A DNA stretch of 64,000 nucleotides from Mycobacterium sp. (GTDB lineage Bacteria > Actinomycetota > Actinomycetes > Mycobacteriales > Mycobacteriaceae). The stretch's first letter is position 1. Every line of letters starts with the position of its first letter. This document shows, one piece after another, positions 17,085 through 25,959 of the stretch. The position numbers and the translations under genes are program-made. The notes beneath the pieces are model-generated. The model had not been told where the DNA came from and did not search any database. It saw only the letters and a list, made by a program, of their open reading frames with translations. The DNA lies in NCBI GenBank assembly GCA_018882965.1, contig VEQY01000013.1:1-64000 (forward strand). Direction: 5' to 3'.

Positions 17085-17954
17085 ATGATCTTCGCCAAGG
17101 GCCACGGCACGCAGAACGACTTCGTCGTGCTGCCCGACCCGTCGGCGAGTCTCGACCTTGCCCCGTCCGCGGTGGTGGCGCTGTGTGACCGCCGCCGCGG
17201 CCTCGGTGCCGACGGGGTGATCCGGGTGACCTCTGCCGCGGCGGCACTGGCGGCGGGAGCACTTCGCGAGTTACCCGAGGGCGTGGCGGCGGGGGACTGG
17301 TTCATGGACTACCGCAACGCGGACGGCTCGATCGCCGAGATGTGCGGCAACGGGGTACGGGTGTTCGCCCACTACCTTCGCGCCTCCGGGCTGGAGGGTC
17401 GCGATGAGTTCACCGTGGCCACTCTCGCCGGGCCCCGGGCGGTCGTCGTGCACCGCGCCGATGACGTGTCGGCCGACGTCACCGTCGACATGGGGAAGGT
17501 GAACCTGCTCGGGTCCGCAGGCGCGATCGTCGGCGGACGGCGGCTGACCGGGCTGAGCATCGACGTGGGCAATCCTCACCTCGCCTGCGTGGTCCCCGGC
17601 CTCACCGCGGCGGAACTGGCCGCCCTGGACGTCGGTGCGACCGCCGCCGTCGACGTCGACCTCTTCCCGCACGGCGTCAACATCGAGGTGCTGACCCCGC
17701 CGGCCGCCGGGACGGTGTCCATGCGGGTGCACGAGCGGGGGGTCGGCGAGACCCGCTCGTGCGGGACCGGGACGGTGGCCGCCGCGGTCGCCGGCCTGGC
17801 CCACCTGGGCGCGCAGACCGGGGACCTGAGGGTCGAGGTGCCCGGGGGGACGCTCTCCGTGCAGATCACTGACACCACCAGCTTTCTGCGCGGACCGTCG
17901 GTCCTGGTCGCCCGTGGCGAGATCGCCGATGCGTGGTGGGTCGCGCCAGCGTGA
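17085..17954 (+). CDS. dapF: Diaminopimelate epimerase DapF
   Basis: 289-residue cofactor-free epimerase converting LL- to meso-diaminopimelate for lysine and peptidoglycan synthesis. The two catalytic cysteines are in MCGNG (about Cys87) and SCGTGT (about Cys226); the N-terminal [16 protein letters not shown] and [14 protein letters not shown] motifs are intact. ATG 17085 is fixed by the ribosome site GAGGGG 8 nt upstream and by the family start MIFAKGHG; a GTG at 17076 lies inside that site. It follows miaA by 56 nt in the same direction. Confidence 0.98.
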   Translation: MIFAKGHGTQNDFVVLPDPSASLDLAPSAVVALCDRRRGLGADGVIRVTSAAAALAAGALRELPEGVAAGDWFMDYRNADGSIAEMCGNGVRVFAHYLRASGLEGRDEFTVATLAGPRAVVVHRADDVSADVTVDMGKVNLLGSAGAIVGGRRLTGLSIDVGNPHLACVVPGLTAAELAALDVGATAAVDVDLFPHGVNIEVLTPPAAGTVSMRVHERGVGETRSCGTGTVAAAVAGLAHLGAQTGDLRVEVPGGTLSVQITDTTSFLRGPSVLVARGEIADAWWVAPA

Positions 17955-18021
17955 CGCCGGTCGGGGGACGTTAATTGGGGTGCGCGACGTTGTACCGGCG
18001 TGACACCATCGGGAACCGCCT

Positions 18022-19461
18022 ATGACCGAATCTGATCCCAGATCTGATCTGAGCCCCTCCGCCACGCCCAGTGCGGGTGAACTGGCCCTGGAGGATCGCT
18101 CCGCCCTGCGTCGGGTGGCAGGGCTGTCCACCGAACTCACCGATGTCTCCGAAGTCGAATACCGGCAGCTGCGGCTGGAGCGGGTGGTGCTGGTCGGAGT
18201 GTGGACCGAGGGGACCCCGGCCGACGCCGAGGCCAGCCTCGCCGAGCTGGCCGCACTGGCCGAGACCGCTGGATCGGAGGTTCTCGAGGGCGTCATCCAG
18301 CGACGCGACAAACCCGACCCGTCCACCTACATCGGGTCCGGCAAGGCGGCCGAACTCCGGCAGATCGTCGTCGCGACCGAGGCCGACACCGTCATCTGCG
18401 ACGGCGAGTTGAGCCCGGCCCAATTGACCGCGCTGGAGCGGGTGGTCAAGGTCAAGGTCATCGACCGCACCGCGCTGATCCTGGACATCTTCGCCCAGCA
18501 CGCCACCAGCCGGGAGGGCAAGGCGCAGGTGTCGCTGGCCCAGATGGAGTACATGCTGCCCCGGCTGCGCGGCTGGGGCGAGTCGATGTCCCGGCAGGCG
18601 GGCGGGCGCGCCGGCGGCAGCGGCGGCGGGGTGGGGCTGCGCGGCCCCGGCGAGACGAAGATCGAAACCGACCGCCGCCGCATCCGCGAACGGATGTCCC
18701 GGCTGCGCCGGGAGATCAGGGACATGAAGCGGGTCCGCGACACCCAGCGCAGCCGGCGACGCCACAGCGACGTCCCGTCCATCGCGATCGTCGGGTACAC
18801 CAATGCCGGCAAGTCCAGCCTGCTCAACGTGTTGACCGGAGCCGGTGTGCTGGTCCAGAACGCACTGTTCGCCACGCTCGAACCGACCACCCGCCGGGCC
18901 ACCTTCGGTCCGCCGGGGGAGCGAGGTCGGACGTTCGTGCTGACCGACACCGTCGGATTCGTGCGCCACCTGCCGACGCAGCTGGTCGAGGCCTTCCGAT
19001 CGACGCTGGAGGAAGTGGTCGATGCCGATCTGCTGGTCCACGTCGTCGACGGGTCGGACGTCAACCCGCTGCGCCAGATCGACGCGGTTCGCCAGGTCAT
19101 CTCGGAGGTTCAGGCCGAACACCATCTACCGCCCGCCCCCGAGCTGCTGGTGGTCAACAAGATCGACTGCGCCACCGATCTGACCCTCGCCCAGCTGCGG
19201 CGGGCACTTCCGGGAGCGGCGTTCGTGTCGACCCGCACCGGGGAGGGAATCGACCGGCTGCGCGCCCGGTTGGGCGAGCTGGTGGAGCCGCGCGAAATCG
19301 CCGTCGACGTGACAATCCCCTACGACCGCGGTGACCTGGTCGCGAGGCTGCACGGCGACGGTCGTGTCGACGCGACCGAGCACACCGAGCGGGGCACCCG
19401 CATCAAGGCCCGGGTGCCGGCCGCCCTCGCCGCCGGTCTGGCCGGGTACGCGACACCCTGA
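18022..19461 (+). CDS. hflX: Ribosome-associated GTPase HflX
   Basis: 479-residue GTPase that splits stalled ribosomes under heat or macrolide stress. N-terminal HflX domain (about 60-245) with the DxxTYIGSGKAAELR-type motif (PDPSTYIGSGKAAELR) and the glycine-rich linker QAGGRAGGSGGGVGLRGPGE; G domain from about 250 with G1 GYTNAGKSS, G3 DTVGF and G4 NKID. In M. smegmatis HflX contributes to macrolide-lincosamide tolerance; that role here is inference. ATG 18022, no strong ribosome site. Confidence 0.97.
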   Translation: MTESDPRSDLSPSATPSAGELALEDRSALRRVAGLSTELTDVSEVEYRQLRLERVVLVGVWTEGTPADAEASLAELAALAETAGSEVLEGVIQRRDKPDPSTYIGSGKAAELRQIVVATEADTVICDGELSPAQLTALERVVKVKVIDRTALILDIFAQHATSREGKAQVSLAQMEYMLPRLRGWGESMSRQAGGRAGGSGGGVGLRGPGETKIETDRRRIRERMSRLRREIRDMKRVRDTQRSRRRHSDVPSIAIVGYTNAGKSSLLNVLTGAGVLVQNALFATLEPTTRRATFGPPGERGRTFVLTDTVGFVRHLPTQLVEAFRSTLEEVVDADLLVHVVDGSDVNPLRQIDAVRQVISEVQAEHHLPPAPELLVVNKIDCATDLTLAQLRRALPGAAFVSTRTGEGIDRLRARLGELVEPREIAVDVTIPYDRGDLVARLHGDGRVDATEHTERGTRIKARVPAALAAGLAGYATP

Positions 19462-19480
19462 CCGGGCCGGTCGACCCACT

Positions 19481-19506
19481 GGCCAACCATCCGGTTGGTC
19501 TATCCT
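19481..19506 (+). promoter_or_regulatory. Palindrome and -10 upstream of fadE20
   Basis: CCAACC-atcc-GGTTGG (19483-19498) is a perfect inverted repeat immediately upstream of TATCCT (19501-19506), a good -10. It looks like an operator for a dimeric regulator such as a TetR-family fatty-acid repressor; the regulator is not identified. Confidence 0.5.
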
Positions 19507-19540
19507 CGACAGAGGATCAGCGGAGTCTTCGGAGGTCACC

Positions 19541-20710
19541 ATGGGCAAGACGGGAACAGCTGTCAATTACCCGCGCAATCTGTTCGAGCCGGAGCACGAC
19601 CTGTTCCGGGAGTCCTACCGGGCCTTCCTGGACAAACACGTCGCGCCCTACCACGACCAGTGGGAGAAGGACAAGATCGTCGATCGCGGGGTGTGGCTGG
19701 AGGCCGGCAAGCAGGGCTTCCTCGGGATGGCCGTGCCGGAGGAGTACGGCGGCGGCGGAAATGCCGACTTCCGGTACAACACCGTCGTCGTCGAGGAAAC
19801 CGTGGCCGGGCGCTACAGCGGACTGGGTTTCTCTCTGCACAACGACGTCATCGCCCCCTACCTGCTGGACTTGACGACCGAGGAGCAGAAGCAGCGCTGG
19901 CTGCCGCAGTTCTGCACCGGCGAGATGATCACCGCGATCGCGATGACCGAGCCGGGGACCGGAAGCGATCTGCAGGGCATCCGGACCCGGGCGGTCCGGG
20001 AGGGTGACCACTACATCCTCAACGGTGCTAAGACCTTCATCACCAACGGCATCAACGCCGATCTGGTGATCGTGGTTGCCCAGACCAACCCGGACAAGGG
20101 AGCGCAGGGTTTCTCGCTGCTGGCAGTCGAGCGCGGGATGGCCGGCTTCGAACGGGGGCGTCACCTCGACAAGGTCGGTCTGGACGCCCAGGACACCGCG
20201 GAGTTGTCCTTCACCGACGTGCAGGTGCCCGTCGAGAACCTCCTCGGCGAGGAAGGTCTCGGGTTCATCTACCTCATGCAGAACCTGCCGCAGGAGCGGA
20301 TCTCGATCGCCATCATGGCGGTCGCCGCGATGGAGGCGGTGCTCGCGGAGACGGTCGGATATGTCAAGGAGCGCAAGGCCTTCGGCAAGTCGATCGGCTC
20401 CTTCCAGAACAGCCGGTTCCTGCTGGCGGAGTTGGCGACCGAAACCACCGCGGCACGCATCATGGTCGACGAGTTCATCAAGCTGCACCTGGAGGGCAAA
20501 CTGACCGCCGAACAGGCCGCGATGGCCAAGTGGTGGACGACCGAGGCCCAGGTTCGCTTGGTCGACCGATGCGTGCAGTTGCACGGCGGATACGGCTATA
20601 TGCGTGAATACAACGTTGCTCGGGCTTTTCTTGACGCGCGGGTGCAAACGATTTACGGCGGTACCACCGAGATCATGAAGGAAATCATCGGCCGCAGCAT
20701 CGGCGTCTGA
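19541..20710 (+). CDS. fadE20: Acyl-CoA dehydrogenase FadE20
   Basis: 389-residue flavoenzyme of fatty-acid beta-oxidation (long-chain acyl-CoA dehydrogenase type). FAD/substrate motifs ITAIAMTEPGTGSDLQGI and NGAKTFITNG are present, followed by LGEEGLGF and the C-terminal TIYGGTTEIMKEIIGR carrying the catalytic-base Glu near residue 379. ATG 19541 follows GGAGGTCACC, a strong ribosome site, so the longer open frame overlapping hflX is not used. Ortholog of Rv2724c by order. Probably controlled through the palindrome over its promoter. Confidence 0.95.
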   Translation: MGKTGTAVNYPRNLFEPEHDLFRESYRAFLDKHVAPYHDQWEKDKIVDRGVWLEAGKQGFLGMAVPEEYGGGGNADFRYNTVVVEETVAGRYSGLGFSLHNDVIAPYLLDLTTEEQKQRWLPQFCTGEMITAIAMTEPGTGSDLQGIRTRAVREGDHYILNGAKTFITNGINADLVIVVAQTNPDKGAQGFSLLAVERGMAGFERGRHLDKVGLDAQDTAELSFTDVQVPVENLLGEEGLGFIYLMQNLPQERISIAIMAVAAMEAVLAETVGYVKERKAFGKSIGSFQNSRFLLAELATETTAARIMVDEFIKLHLEGKLTAEQAAMAKWWTTEAQVRLVDRCVQLHGGYGYMREYNVARAFLDARVQTIYGGTTEIMKEIIGRSIGV

Positions 20711-20892
20711 CGAGTCGTTTCAGAGCCCGCAGGCGTGCGGCGGACGCATCTCGGCGATATTCGGGTTCTATCTCGATTTGGTTTCCGGCCTGTAATCGCT
20801 ACCGCGTGTCGTGATTGGCTAACGCGGAAATATGCGATTCACCGCCCATTATGGAAACCGAATTGTCTCGATATGAACAGGGAGACGGTGTA

Positions 20893-22887
20893 TTGAGGCT
20901 AGTACCTGATCGCCTGATCCGGGTCGCTACGGGCATCGCGTCGGGCCTGGCTGCCGTCTTGACCCTGTCCGTGCTGGTCGCCCCGGGTGCCTACGGAACC
21001 CCGGAGAGCGACGCCGCGGATGCCATCACCCAGGCCTGGGAGGCCGCCGGCGGCGACGCCTCCGACGTCGGGGCTCGGGACGGCGAGGTCTATCAGGTCG
21101 GCAGCGGTTACGCCCAGAAGTTCGTCACCGGCCAGATCTTCTTCACCCCGGACACCGGCGCGCACCTCCTGTCGGGGCCGGTCCTGGACCGGTATGAGTC
21201 GCTGGGCGGTCCGGCCGACAGCGATCTGGGCTTCCCGACCATCGACGTAGTGGCCGGCCTCATCGGACCGGACAGCAGCGTCAGCACCTTCAGCGCCAGC
21301 GACAAGCCCGCGATCTTCTGGACCCCGGACACCGGCGCCTGGGTGGTGCGCGGGCCCATCAACGCCGCCTGGGACGCTCTCGGCGGCTCGGCGGGCACGC
21401 TCGGCGTACCGACCGAGGATGAACGCTACGACGGCAGTGTGATCGCCCAGAAGTTCACCGGCGGGGAGATCTCCTGGGACTCCAGCACCAAGGCGTTTAC
21501 CACCACGCCGTCCGAACTTGCAGACAGCCTCGCCGGACTGGAGGTCCCCTGGGACGTCACCACGCAGATCAATGCGGCCTGGCGGGCCAGCGGCGGGCTG
21601 GGCGGACCGCTGGGCGCCCGCCAGGGCGAGCAATCCGCGATCGGTGACAGCGGCGCGGTCCAGGGTTACGCGGGGGGCAAGATCTTCTACTCCCCGGATA
21701 CCGGAGCCCACGCCGTGACGGGTGCGATTCTGTCCGAATACGAGGCTGTCGGCGGGCCGACCGGAGACCTCGGCTTCCCGATCGGCACCGAAACCGACGG
21801 CGGTGTGGCCAACAGCAGGGTCAGCGCCTTCAGCGCCCCCGACAACCCGGTGATCTTCTGGACGCCGGATACCGGTGCGATCATCGTGCGTGGCCCGATC
21901 AACGCCGCGTGGAGCAAGCTCGACGGAGCCACCGGGCCGCTCGGTCCCCCGACCGGTGAGCAGTCCCTCGACGGTGACACCCTGACTCAGAGCTTCCGCG
22001 ACGGCGAGATCTCGTGGAACCGCGCCACGAAGGAATTCAGCACCAAGCCCGCCGATCTGGCGGCGTCCCTGGCGGGCCTCGAACTCCCGGAGGGCACGGC
22101 CCAGGCGCCTGTCACCGCCGGCCCGGAAGGCACATCCGACAAGTCCGACACGGGATTCCGCTGGCATTGGTGGTGGATCTTGATCGCCGTGCCGGTGCTG
22201 CTGATCCTCATCCTGCTCGGGGTGTTGGCGCGTCGGAAGAGTGCCGGGGCCGAGGACGTCTCCTACTCCTGGTCGACGCGAAACGCCGACGAGCGCTTCT
22301 TCGGCGGCGACGAGGACGCTATCGACACGGCGCCGACCCGGATCCCCTCTGAGGCCGAGCTCGCCGAGTTCGGTGAGACGGCATTCGGTGACGAATTGTC
22401 GTACGACCCCGGGCGCCACTCGGTGGCCGAGGCGGACTTCACAGAGTTCGATTCGTCTGCTTCGTCCGGCTCACTGGGATCCGCGGGATCCTCCTACCAG
22501 TGGCAGACGGACTCCGACGATTTCGGGTGGCCTCGCCGACGCCACGCCGCCGATGAGGCCGATGAAGCGGACGCGGCCGACGAGGCTGACCGGGTCATCG
22601 AGATCGAAGAGGACGAGATCGAGGTCATCGTCGAGGCCGATGTCGACGATGAATCCGGTCATGAGTCCGGTCATTCAGTGGACTCCGGTGAGGTCTGGCG
22701 GCCGGCGATCCATCTGCCGCTGGCCGACCCACTGCAGGCCCCCGAGGGGTATGCGATAAAAGGCAACACGCATTCGGGGCTGTACTACACCCCGGATTCA
22801 GCGCTGTACGACAGCACCGTACCGGAGGTCTGGTTCGCCAACGAGGACGTCGCCGAAGCCAACGGTTTCGTGAAGGCGCCCGACTAG
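20893..22887 (+). CDS. LGFP-repeat, single-pass membrane protein (Rv2721c-like)
   Basis: About 664 residues. A TTG start at 20893 is chosen because AGGGAG lies 8 nt upstream and it places a clean signal peptide ([13 protein letters not shown]) at the N-terminus; an ATG at 20851 would bury it. Residues ~45-400 hold at least five LGFP-type repeats (for example [32 protein letters not shown]), a wall-binding module of mycolata. One membrane helix lies at ~421-447 ([20 protein letters not shown]), then a very acidic tail and a C-terminal module (~607-664, [15 protein letters not shown] ... [15 protein letters not shown]) seen at the end of various actinobacterial proteins. Topology suggests an outside wall anchor linked to an inside module. 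Function unknown; position matches Rv2721c. Confidence 0.85.
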   Translation: MRLVPDRLIRVATGIASGLAAVLTLSVLVAPGAYGTPESDAADAITQAWEAAGGDASDVGARDGEVYQVGSGYAQKFVTGQIFFTPDTGAHLLSGPVLDRYESLGGPADSDLGFPTIDVVAGLIGPDSSVSTFSASDKPAIFWTPDTGAWVVRGPINAAWDALGGSAGTLGVPTEDERYDGSVIAQKFTGGEISWDSSTKAFTTTPSELADSLAGLEVPWDVTTQINAAWRASGGLGGPLGARQGEQSAIGDSGAVQGYAGGKIFYSPDTGAHAVTGAILSEYEAVGGPTGDLGFPIGTETDGGVANSRVSAFSAPDNPVIFWTPDTGAIIVRGPINAAWSKLDGATGPLGPPTGEQSLDGDTLTQSFRDGEISWNRATKEFSTKPADLAASLAGLELPEGTAQAPVTAGPEGTSDKSDTGFRWHWWWILIAVPVLLILILLGVLARRKSAGAEDVSYSWSTRNADERFFGGDEDAIDTAPTRIPSEAELAEFGETAFGDELSYDPGRHSVAEADFTEFDSSASSGSLGSAGSSYQWQTDSDDFGWPRRRHAADEADEADAADEADRVIEIEEDEIEVIVEADVDDESGHESGHSVDSGEVWRPAIHLPLADPLQAPEGYAIKGNTHSGLYYTPDSALYDSTVPEVWFANEDVAEANGFVKAPD

Positions 22888-22903
22888 CGGAATCCCGCGC
22901 GCC

Positions 22904-23575
22904 CTAGATCTTGCGCATGACGGTGACGACCTTGCCGAGGATCACCGCGTCGTTGCCGGGGATCGGATCGAAGACCGGGTTGTGCGGCATCAGCCACACC
23001 TGGCCCGATGTCCGCTTGAAGGTCTTCACGGTGGCTTCGCCGTCGATCATCGCGGCCACGATGTCGCCGTTGTCGGCAACGCTCTGCTGACGCACGACCA
23101 CCCAGTCCCCGTCGCAGATGGCCGCATCGACCATTGAGTCGCCGACGACCCTGAGCAGGAACAGCGACCCCTCCCCGACGAGTTCGCGGGGTAGCGGGAA
23201 GACGTCCTCGACGGCCTCCTCGGCCAGGATCGGTCCGCCTGCGGCGATCCGGCCGAGCACCGGCACGAAGGCGGGTTCGGGCAGGGCGTCGGAACCCGCG
23301 ACGTCAGTGGCCCGTGCCGGCGCAACGGAATCGTCGACGCCGCGCACGTCGACGGCGCGGGGGCGGTTGGGGTCACGGCGCAGATAGCCCTTGCGTTCGA
23401 GGGTGCGCAACTGGTGCGCGACCGACGAGGTCGAGTTGAGGCCGACGGCGTCGCCGATTTCCCGGATGCTGGGCGGGTAGCCGCGGGTGGTCACCGATGT
23501 CCTGATGACCTGCAGAATCGTGCGCTGGCGTTCGGTCAGGCCGGCTGCTGGGGGGGAGTCGCTGCGTTGGCTCAT
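22904..23575 (-). CDS. lexA: SOS repressor LexA
   Basis: 223-residue repressor. N-terminal winged HTH (about 10-80, [20 protein letters not shown] ... [20 protein letters not shown]); self-cleavage site Ala-Gly in [11 protein letters not shown]; catalytic Ser in [11 protein letters not shown] and Lys in [13 protein letters not shown] 23575 lies 6 nt from TAGATT, so its mRNA is probably leaderless, and a LexA box sits about 30 bp upstream, giving autoregulation. Divergent from chiZ across a 191-bp region full of damage-response sites. Confidence 0.99.
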   Translation of the reverse strand: MSQRSDSPPAAGLTERQRTILQVIRTSVTTRGYPPSIREIGDAVGLNSTSSVAHQLRTLERKGYLRRDPNRPRAVDVRGVDDSVAPARATDVAGSDALPEPAFVPVLGRIAAGGPILAEEAVEDVFPLPRELVGEGSLFLLRVVGDSMVDAAICDGDWVVVRQQSVADNGDIVAAMIDGEATVKTFKRTSGQVWLMPHNPVFDPIPGNDAVILGKVVTVMRKI

Positions 23576-23581
23576 GAGGGC

Positions 23582-23587
23582 AATCTA
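23582..23587 (-). promoter_or_regulatory. -10 element TAGATT of lexA (leaderless)
   Basis: TAGATT with a 6-nt spacer to ATG 23575. The LexA box at 23607-23622 overlies the matching -35 region. Confidence 0.65.
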
Positions 23588-23606
23588 GCCCCGATCGCGC
23601 CTGATA

Positions 23607-23622
23607 TCAAACATGTGTTCGA
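23607..23622. promoter_or_regulatory. LexA (SOS) box controlling lexA
   Basis: TCAAACATGTGTTCGA matches TCGAAC-N4-GTTCGA at 11 of 12 positions and lies over the -35 region of lexA. Confidence 0.85.
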
Positions 23623-23632
23623 CCGTGTCGGA

Positions 23633-23655
23633 TTGTCGGTGGCGGGCCTTAACCT
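23633..23655 (+). promoter_or_regulatory. RecA-NDp (PafBC-type) promoter of chiZ
   Basis: TTGTCGGTG (23633-23641), 8 nt, TAACCT (23650-23655): a perfect match to TTGTCRGTG-N8-TANNNT. It points toward chiZ, with a start expected near 23662 and a ~105-nt leader containing the weaker LexA boxes. Confidence 0.8.
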
Positions 23656-23674
23656 CGGAATCCTCGAAAACGAC

Positions 23675-23690
23675 ACGATCACATGTTCGA
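23675..23690. promoter_or_regulatory. Imperfect LexA box upstream of chiZ
   Basis: ACGATCACATGTTCGA: perfect right half, 4 of 6 in the left half. Confidence 0.45.
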
Positions 23691-23713
23691 AAATGGGCCG
23701 AAATCCGAGAAAA

Positions 23714-23736
23714 TCGAACATACTGTCGATTATAGT
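23714..23736 (+). promoter_or_regulatory. LexA-type box followed by -10 TATAGT (second chiZ promoter)
   Basis: TCGAACATACTGTCGA (23714-23729, perfect left half, 10 of 12 overall) lies one base before TATAGT (23731-23736), the same geometry as the recA LexA box and its -10. Confidence 0.6.
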
Positions 23737-23752
23737 TCGATGAAGTGTTCGA
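23737..23752. promoter_or_regulatory. Imperfect LexA box over the chiZ transcription start
   Basis: TCGATGAAGTGTTCGA: perfect right half, 4 of 6 in the left half, directly after the TATAGT -10. Confidence 0.45.
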
Positions 23753-23766
23753 AGAAGGGAGCCGAC

Positions 23767-24222
23767 ATGACAGTCCTCGACGATCGACCGGTTGCAGCGC
23801 AGCCGATGGTGGCCCGGCGGCGCGCCGCAACGGCCGGACGCGCGGTGAACCGCCGCCGACCCCCGACCGGCGCGCTGCCCTACCGCGGCTCGGGGGTGGC
23901 GGTGTCGCGCGCCCCGCATGTCCGACGGAGGCGCCCGGTCAGCGGCCCGGTCACTGCCGGTCTGGCCGTGGTGGCGGCGCTGATCACCCTCTCCCTGGGT
24001 TTGGTGGCCAATCTCAGCGGCGGGCCGTCGTCGGGCCCGGTCACCGGCGCCGAGCGGTTGGCCGTGGTCCGGGTCGGGTCCGGAGAGTCACTCCAGCAAC
24101 TGGCCGGGCGGATCGCGCCGGACGCGCCCGTCACCCGGGTGGTCGCTCGTATCCGGGAGCTCAACAAGCTCGAGTCGGCCTCGGTGCTCGCCGGACAGAC
24201 CCTGATCGCGCCGGTCGGCTGA
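23767..24222 (+). CDS. chiZ: DNA-damage-induced LysM membrane protein (Rv2719c/ChiZ-like)
   Basis: 151-residue protein: a long Arg-rich cytoplasmic N-terminus (~1-58), one membrane helix (~60-85, [20 protein letters not shown]), and an extracytoplasmic LysM domain at the end ([17 protein letters not shown] ... [10 protein letters not shown]). Rv2719c is reported to inhibit septation and to have cell-wall hydrolase activity, acting as a division brake during DNA damage. ATG 23767 follows GAAGGGAG. Upstream DNA carries both a RecA-NDp promoter and LexA boxes, in keeping with reports that Rv2719c is damage-inducible without RecA. Confidence 0.9.
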   Translation: MTVLDDRPVAAQPMVARRRAATAGRAVNRRRPPTGALPYRGSGVAVSRAPHVRRRRPVSGPVTAGLAVVAALITLSLGLVANLSGGPSSGPVTGAERLAVVRVGSGESLQQLAGRIAPDAPVTRVVARIRELNKLESASVLAGQTLIAPVG

Positions 24223-24304
24223 GTCATCGCGCGATGTTCAGCCCGTCTCGCCCGTCCTGCCGGCGGCTGCCCCACCGAACGGTGTGTCCGCCGACGCGTA
24301 TCGG

Positions 24305-24336
24305 TCACCGCGACAGCGGTGATACCCGGGTAGGCT
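24305..24336 (+). promoter_or_regulatory. Hairpin/operator and -10 upstream of nrdR
   Basis: TCACCGC-gaca-GCGGTGA (24305-24322) is a perfect 7-bp inverted repeat, followed by the palindrome TACCCGGGTA (24323-24332) and TAGGCT (24331-24336), a TANNNT -10. It could separate chiZ from nrdR transcription or serve as an operator. Confidence 0.4.
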
Positions 24337-24380
24337 CTCGATCATCCGACGCGGTACCCGGCGGCAGAGAGGGGACGGTC

Positions 24381-24845
24381 ATGCACTGTCCGTTCTGCCG
24401 CCACGCGGACTCGCGGGTCGTCGATTCCCGGGAGACCGACGAGGGGGCGGCCATCCGCCGCCGGCGGTCCTGTCCGGAGTGCGGCAGGCGGTTCACCACG
24501 GTGGAGACAGCGGTATTGGCCGTCGTCAAGCGGAGCGGTGTCACCGAACCGTTCAGCCGGGAGAAAGTCATCAGCGGGGTGCGGCGGGCCTGCCAGGGAC
24601 GCATGGTCGACGACGATGCGCTGAACTTGCTCGCCCAGCAGGTGGAGGACGCCGTACGGGCTGCCGGCACACCCGAGGTTCCCAGTCACGATGTGGGCCT
24701 GGCCATCCTGGGTCCGTTGCGTGAGCTGGACGAGGTCGCCTACCTCCGATTCGCCTCGGTCTATCGGTCCTTCACCTCGGCGGAGGATTTCGAGCGGGAG
24801 ATCGAGGCGTTACGCGCGATGCGCAGCATCGGCTCGCCGCACTGA
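24381..24845 (+). CDS. nrdR: Ribonucleotide reductase repressor NrdR
   Basis: 154-residue nucleotide-sensing repressor of ribonucleotide reductase genes. N-terminal zinc ribbon with [17 protein letters not shown] and CPECGRRF (four Cys), then an ATP-cone (about 48-138, [20 protein letters not shown] ... [11 protein letters not shown]). ATG 24381 follows GAGAGGGGA; the long upstream open frame overlapping chiZ is not used. Order lexA-chiZ-nrdR is conserved in mycobacteria (Rv2720-Rv2718c), grouping DNA-damage and dNTP control. Confidence 0.97.
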   Translation: MHCPFCRHADSRVVDSRETDEGAAIRRRRSCPECGRRFTTVETAVLAVVKRSGVTEPFSREKVISGVRRACQGRMVDDDALNLLAQQVEDAVRAAGTPEVPSHDVGLAILGPLRELDEVAYLRFASVYRSFTSAEDFEREIEALRAMRSIGSPH

Positions 24846-24850
24846 GTGGT

Positions 24851-24889
24851 TGCTGGTTGGTTCCTGCTGGTTGGTTCCTGCTGGTTGCC
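24851..24889. repeat. Short 14-bp tandem repeat between nrdR and the PAC2 gene
   Basis: Two perfect 14-bp copies of TGCTGGTTGGTTCC (24851-24864, 24865-24878) plus a partial third copy, in the 69-bp convergent spacer. No function evident. Confidence 0.85.
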
Positions 24890-24914
24890 GCTGGCCTCTG
24901 AGGGGCGTCTCGAA

Positions 24915-25877
24915 TCAGGTCTCGCCGTTCTCGGTGAATCCGTCCCGGAAGTCGTCGGCGTGCTGGGCGAGGAATCGTTCGAACTCGGCTCCCAGTTCCT
25001 CACCGCTGGGCAGATCCTCGTCGCGGGCCAGCAGGGATCTGTTCTCCTGCGCGGTGACGAACGCGTCATACTGACGTTCCAGCGCCGCGACCACCTGTGC
25101 GATCTCCGGTGAGGCCTCAACCTGCTCGTTGATCTTGTCGCGCACGGCCGCCGCGGCCTCGCCGAGGCTCTGCAACGGCAGCCGCAGCGAAGCTGATCGG
25201 GCCACCTGCTCGAGGAGCGCCTCAGCGGCCTCCGGGTAGTCGGTCTGGGCCAGGTAGTGGGGTACGTGCACGGTGAAGCCGACCGCCTCCTGACCGTGTT
25301 GACCCAGTCGGTACTCCAGCAGGTTGGAGGCGCTGCTGGGAACCTGGACTTCGCCCACCCACGGCTGGTGGTCGGCGATCAGCTCGCGGTAACGCGAGTG
25401 AGCGGTCATCGTCACCGGCCTGGTGTGCGGGACCGCCATCGGGATGGCCCCCAGGCCGATGGTCCGGCGCACACCCAGCCGCTCGGCGAGCAGCCGAACC
25501 GAGGTGACGAACCGTTCCCACTGCAGATCCGGTTCCAGGCCCGCCAGCAGCAGAAATGGCGTGCCCAGGCTGTCGCGCAGCGCGTAGAGATTCAGTTCGG
25601 GCTCGTCGTAGGAGGTGAAGTGGTCGGTCTTGAACGTCATCAGGGGCCGGCGCGACCGGTAGTCGAGCAGGTCGTCGATGGCGAACGAGGCGACCAGCTC
25701 GGTTTCCAGGGTGCCTTTGAGATGCTCAGCGGCCAGCCGGATGGCGTGGCCGGCATCCGAGAACCCCTCCAGCGCATGGATGAGTACCGGCGCGCGGCCG
25801 TCGGCCGACGACAGCTGCGGCGCCGGGATCTCCAGCTGGTACATCCGGTTGCCGTCCTGGTCGGGTTGGTCGGCCAT
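24915..25877 (-). CDS. PAC2 family protein (Rv2714-like)
   Basis: 320-residue member of the PAC2 family, named for a proteasome-assembly chaperone fold, widely conserved in actinobacteria. Family features: APVLIHALEGFSDAGHAIRLA at the N-terminus, MTFKTDHFTSYDEPELNLY, and GLGAIPMAVPHTRPVTMTAH in the centre; the C-terminal ~90 residues are an acidic helical extension. ATG 25877 follows GAGGAGG at 7 nt. Rv2714 has a solved structure but no firm function; a link to the mycobacterial proteasome is only suggested by the fold. Confidence 0.9.
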   Translation of the reverse strand: MADQPDQDGNRMYQLEIPAPQLSSADGRAPVLIHALEGFSDAGHAIRLAAEHLKGTLETELVASFAIDDLLDYRSRRPLMTFKTDHFTSYDEPELNLYALRDSLGTPFLLLAGLEPDLQWERFVTSVRLLAERLGVRRTIGLGAIPMAVPHTRPVTMTAHSRYRELIADHQPWVGEVQVPSSASNLLEYRLGQHGQEAVGFTVHVPHYLAQTDYPEAAEALLEQVARSASLRLPLQSLGEAAAAVRDKINEQVEASPEIAQVVAALERQYDAFVTAQENRSLLARDEDLPSGEELGAEFERFLAQHADDFRDGFTENGET

Positions 25878-25959
25878 GGGTATGCCTCCTCGCTTCCCTG
25901 GCTGGATAACGCTGTGACGGCGACCCTCGTTCCCGGATCGGGGCCCGATTCGCTGTGGG

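Noticed and set aside
20815..20892. Earlier TTG/ATG starts for the LGFP protein
   Set aside because: They lack a ribosome site and would put a polar stretch before the signal peptide.
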